Of a DNA stretch of 64,000 bases, positions 61,173 to 64,000 are shown one piece after another. Location of the stretch: contig NZ_NEVJ01000003.1 in NCBI RefSeq assembly GCF_002261425.1, forward strand, positions 2,046,001-2,110,000. The letters are read 5' to 3'. Made by a program: the position numbers and the translations under genes. The stretch's first letter is position 1, and the number at the start of each line of letters is the position of its first letter. This stretch comes from Bordetella genomosp. 9. Lineage in GTDB: Bacteria > Pseudomonadota > Gammaproteobacteria > Burkholderiales > Burkholderiaceae_B. The notes under the pieces were generated by a model. That model was not told the origin of the DNA. It saw only the letters and a list, made by a program, of their open reading frames with translations, and made no database searches.

Positions 61173-62801
61173 ATGCAAAGCTTGCTGCCCCTGAACGCCG
61201 CATCCGCGTCCGCCGCCACCCTGGCGCCGGCGGCGCCCGTGCCGGCCGATCCAAAGAACGCAGCGCCGGGCGTCTCCACGCCGGCCAATTCGGCGACCGT
61301 CACCCTGACGGATGCGGAGACCGCCCGCTTGAACCAGACCTACGACGACACCGGCGCGCTGTCCGTGTCCACGCCCGTCTGGGAAAAGGATTCCAGCGAC
61401 GCCATCAGCGCGCTGATGTCGAAGAATTACGACGCGACCGCCGTGGGCGATCGCTTCCGCGGACTGGGCGCGGCCTTGCTGGACCGTTTCCAACTGGGCG
61501 GCGGCGACTATTCGCAGTCGGTGATCCTGCGCACGACCGACTCCGGCAGCGCGGGCGCGACCTCCAGGCTCGACCAGATCCGGCAGACCCAGCTGCACAC
61601 CGTGGCCGACAACCAGATCACCCTGGACGTCAAGACGGCCGGCGGCGCGACCGTTCACCTGTCGCTGACCAGCCAGGCGGGCGGCCTGGGCGTACAGGTC
61701 GAAGTGACCGGCGGTACCCTGTCCACCGCCGAGCGCAACGCCCTGTCCGGCCTGGCCGACGCCTTCCAGGGCGCGATCGACGGCCTGACCAGCGTGCCGC
61801 CCAAGCTGTCCCTGGAAGGCCTGACGAAGTTCGATCCCAACGTGCTCAGCTCGGTCAACCTGCAGGCCAGCTTCAAGATGCCCGACGGCAGCGTGCAGAG
61901 CCTGGACTTCCAGGCCGACAGCCAGCATCGCAGCGTGGACTTCACGGGCGCCGCGGGCAAGGTCAGCGTCAACGTGGACCTGTCCAATCCTTCCCTGATC
62001 GGCAGCGCCGACCAGCAGGCGCACGCCCTGGCCAGCTATATGCAGCAATTCGACCAGGCGCAGAGCCGCGGCCAGGGCAATGCCGCGCTGATGGCCATGT
62101 TCAAGGACGCCTTCGGCGCCCTGAACAGCAACTACAGCGTGGACCAGAAGCACCTGGCCATGGCGCCGGTCATCCCCCTGAGCGACGCCGACCACGCCAT
62201 GCTGTCGGGCCTGGCCGATTTCAGCGCCTCCGTGCAGGCGCCCGATTCATCGCCCAATCCCATGCGGCCGGAGGAGCACGACGCCTTCTCCTACCAGGTA
62301 TCGCAGCAGACCAAGATCCAGGGCAGCGGCGCCAACGATCGGGCCATCGAACAGACGCAGCAATCGCACCTGAGCGCCAGCTACCATCAATCGCTCTACC
62401 CCGACACGCCCCTGAACCTGACCGGCGACAAGTTCTCGCAGAATTACTACTACTACAAGGTGGACGACACGGCCAGCAGCGTGGCCAGCATCGCCTACAA
62501 GGACGGCCGCCTGACCAAGGCATCGCTGACGCAGACCGCCAGCCAGAACATGGACGTCAGCAAATACGTGGCCGGCGAACTGCAGGAGCGCCTGAATACG
62601 CCGTCGTCGGTGTCGCGCAGCTGGGACATGCTGCACCTGATCCAGGCCAGCATGCCCAAGGACGACGGCTCGGCCACCGAGCAGGACCGCGCCAACTGGC
62701 GCAATACCTTGTCGAACATCAACAGCCTGGTGGTCCTGAAGTCCGACCCGTCGCAGCTGCGCAGCGCCCAGCTGGCCGGCGCCAAGGAAACCGCCAGCTG
62801 A
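61173..62801 (+). CDS. Large hypothetical protein, unrecognised
   Basis: The 542-residue product has no signal peptide, no membrane segment and no motif I recognise. The N-terminal 40 residues are rich in Ala, Pro and Ser. The rest is polar, low in cysteine (none seen) and rich in Ser, Asp, Gln and Thr, with FDPNVLSSVNLQASFKMPDGSVQSLDFQADSQHRSVDF near 228-265 suggesting beta strands and a helical C-terminal part. The composition looks like a secreted or surface protein without a classical signal. I chose the ATG at 61173; 61122 is in frame. It stands alone between the MocR gene and a decayed acyltransferase. Confidence 0.7.
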   Translation: MQSLLPLNAASASAATLAPAAPVPADPKNAAPGVSTPANSATVTLTDAETARLNQTYDDTGALSVSTPVWEKDSSDAISALMSKNYDATAVGDRFRGLGAALLDRFQLGGGDYSQSVILRTTDSGSAGATSRLDQIRQTQLHTVADNQITLDVKTAGGATVHLSLTSQAGGLGVQVEVTGGTLSTAERNALSGLADAFQGAIDGLTSVPPKLSLEGLTKFDPNVLSSVNLQASFKMPDGSVQSLDFQADSQHRSVDFTGAAGKVSVNVDLSNPSLIGSADQQAHALASYMQQFDQAQSRGQGNAALMAMFKDAFGALNSNYSVDQKHLAMAPVIPLSDADHAMLSGLADFSASVQAPDSSPNPMRPEEHDAFSYQVSQQTKIQGSGANDRAIEQTQQSHLSASYHQSLYPDTPLNLTGDKFSQNYYYYKVDDTASSVASIAYKDGRLTKASLTQTASQNMDVSKYVAGELQERLNTPSSVSRSWDMLHLIQASMPKDDGSATEQDRANWRNTLSNINSLVVLKSDPSQLRSAQLAGAKETAS

Positions 62802-62880
62802 AGCCCCGTTCGGGAGACAACCGCGTGGTCAATGTGACCCACCCGATGCTCGCATTCGCACGAAGGCATCGGACCACGCA

Positions 62881-63643
62881 ATGGACTCTCATCGAAGCAA
62901 TAATTTCGACGCGCTACGCGACTTCGTCGCGAAGCGCATCCGCCGCATCTATCCCGCGTACGCCTGCGCCGTCCTGCTTTGCCTGGCCATAGGCGCCGGC
63001 ATGACCGATCTTTCGCCCGCCGAGTTCTGGCGCTCGCCAGCGACCTGGCACTATCTCTCGGCCACCTTTCACGCCTTGCCCTCGGCCCTCGTGCTGACCG
63101 CGGCCAGCATCACATGGGTATACGTTTTCCTGAACCAGGTCGGTTCGCCGGTGATCGCGCGCCAGTTCCCGGGACAGCTGTCGTTCTTCGTACCGGGATC
63201 GCTCTACGCCAGCGACCCGCGCATCCTCCGCAGATCCGGATCTCTCGCGCCGGTGTCGGCCATCACATTTTGGTACGCCTGGCACCGGATGGGACGTGCT
63301 CGTACAACCGGTTTTCTATGGGAGCCTGACGATATTCCTGGCAACCAGCGGCCGCGTCCACCTGCCCGCCGGCCGGTACGGCGACCCGTCGTACGGGATC
63401 CATCTCTACCGCTTCCCCATCATCCAGGCGCTGTTGGCGCTAGGCTGGTCCGCTCATCCATGGTGGGGGCTGGCGGCGGCCGCCGCCCTGACGGGATCCG
63501 CCGCATACCTGTCCTGGCACCTGCTGGAACGTCCTCTACTGGCTCGCCCGGTGCTCTTCCGCACGAATTTATTGCTTGACGGCCAGGGGCGCTGCCTTCA
63601 TAGTGCCCGCAGATCCTCAAGTGCCCTCGATTCCGTTCGGTAG
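62881..63643 (+). pseudogene. Remnant of an acyltransferase-3 family membrane protein
   Basis: From 62881 one frame encodes FVAKRIRRIYPAYACAVLLCLAIGAG, typical of the second helix region of acyltransferase-3 (OatA-like) proteins, and continues to about 63230. From about 63260 a different frame encodes PSYGIHLYRFPIIQALLALGW and SWHLLERPLLAR, typical of the C-terminal end. The first helix with its catalytic His and the middle of the protein are missing. The gene is therefore truncated, internally deleted and frameshifted. It has no clear ribosome site. Confidence 0.7.
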
Positions 63644-63734
63644 TGTGCGAGCCAAGTAGTGCGCCATCATTGTCCATGTCCTGCCTTGATCATCTATCCC
63701 CTGGACTCATGTCCATCATTTATCAAGGAATTTC

Positions 63735-63938
63735 ATGGAAACCGGTGTCGTCAAGTGGTTCAACTCCGAAAAAGGTTTTGGTTTCATCATGCCTGACTCG
63801 GGCGGCAAGGATCTGTTCGCGCATTTCTCCGAAATCCAGGGTACGGGCCACCGCAACCTGGAAGAAAACCAGCGCGTGAGCTTCGTCTCGGGCCAGGGCG
63901 CCAAGGGCCCCCAAGCCACCAAGATCACCCCGCTGTAA
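63735..63938 (+). CDS. Cold-shock domain protein (Csp family)
   Basis: The 67-residue protein is a single cold-shock domain: [20 protein letters not shown] includes RNP1 (KGFGFI) and DLFAHFSEI includes RNP2-like residues (LFAHF). It binds single-stranded nucleic acid and acts as an RNA chaperone. AAGGAATTTC before the ATG is the ribosome site. A hairpin follows ten bases after the stop. The 5' leader, as in other csp genes, may fold, but no clear structure was read. Confidence 0.95.
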   Translation: METGVVKWFNSEKGFGFIMPDSGGKDLFAHFSEIQGTGHRNLEENQRVSFVSGQGAKGPQATKITPL

Positions 63939-63947
63939 GTCTGCACC

Positions 63948-63966
63948 AGCCGGTGCCTCACCGGCT
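63948..63966 (+). terminator. Hairpin after the cold-shock gene
   Basis: AGCCGGTG and CACCGGCT pair perfectly around CCT, ten bases after the stop. The following T tract is weak (TTTT only near 63983), so it is a likely but not certain intrinsic terminator. Confidence 0.55.
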
Positions 63967-64000
63967 TCGGACCCGTCCCCGATTTTACGAAGGGATGACG

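Noticed and set aside
59300..62992. 1230-codon open frame on the plus strand
   Set aside because: It lies in another frame across the MocR gene and the unknown protein gene, both of which have better protein-like sequence; no domains.

Overview
The window is about 64 kb of GC-rich DNA with dense genes, short spacers and many ATGA-type start/stop overlaps. The gene content points to a betaproteobacterium of the Alcaligenaceae, close to Bordetella or Achromobacter. The clues are three solitary Bug-type (tripartite tricarboxylate) binding proteins with no membrane subunits beside them, many small catabolic operons each with its own regulator, a DUF1841 protein, and a family of GC-rich intergenic repeats. 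Genus level is inference. No rRNA, tRNA, CRISPR array, insertion sequence or prophage was seen.

Layout. 1-1860 (minus): a two-subunit sodium:solute symporter, cut by the left edge. 2286-10722 (plus): a complete kdp potassium operon in the order unnamed 32-residue membrane peptide, kdpF, kdpA, kdpB, kdpC, kdpD, kdpE. 10826-20289: household and small genes, namely a TorF-type porin, a DapA-family lyase, winged-helix and XRE regulators, icd, DUF1841, two small cytochromes c, a MoxR ATPase with a CoxE-like VWA protein, an acetyltransferase and an ExbD-like protein. 20506-28869: an M16 protease, a molybdenum hydroxylase/FeS/cytochrome c operon, and Tas aldo/keto reductase. 29286-38875: a catabolic region of unknown substrate (aldehyde dehydrogenase, TPP enzyme, a citrate synthase fused to a DNA-binding domain, Bug receptor, carboxymuconolactone-decarboxylase-like protein, ornithine-cyclodeaminase-like protein, bicupin, DapA-family lyase). 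38940-46101: MmgE/PrpD with a Bug receptor and LysR, a Bcr/CflA efflux pump, altronate dehydratase and its likely GntR regulator. 46114-52357: YceI, a cystine-type ABC transporter, GST/TetR, and AraC/AhpD-like pairs. 52378-58358: a PrpR-like sigma-54 activator divergent from an operon of Bug receptor, LeuC-like and LeuD-like hydratase subunits and a PEP mutase/isocitrate lyase family lyase. 58307-63938: azoreductase and acetyltransferase divergent from a MocR regulator, a large unrecognised protein, a decayed acyltransferase and a cold-shock protein.

The most interesting points are these. (1) An HTH-citrate synthase fusion whose upstream region carries a perfect TTGATT-N3-AATCAA palindrome that recurs before the aldehyde dehydrogenase/TPP operon, so the fusion may be the local regulator. 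(2) A sigma-54 operon whose hydratase and lyase resemble the dimethylmaleate hydratase/2,3-dimethylmalate lyase pair; a near-consensus -24/-12 promoter and a paired upstream site are readable. (3) A repeated intergenic element at 16.1-16.3 kb and 28.9-29.1 kb whose stems are kept by compensating base changes. (4) A 32-residue membrane peptide translationally coupled to kdpF, and an NtrC-like site in the kdp upstream region. All function names rest on reading the sequence and knowledge of the families; no database search was run.
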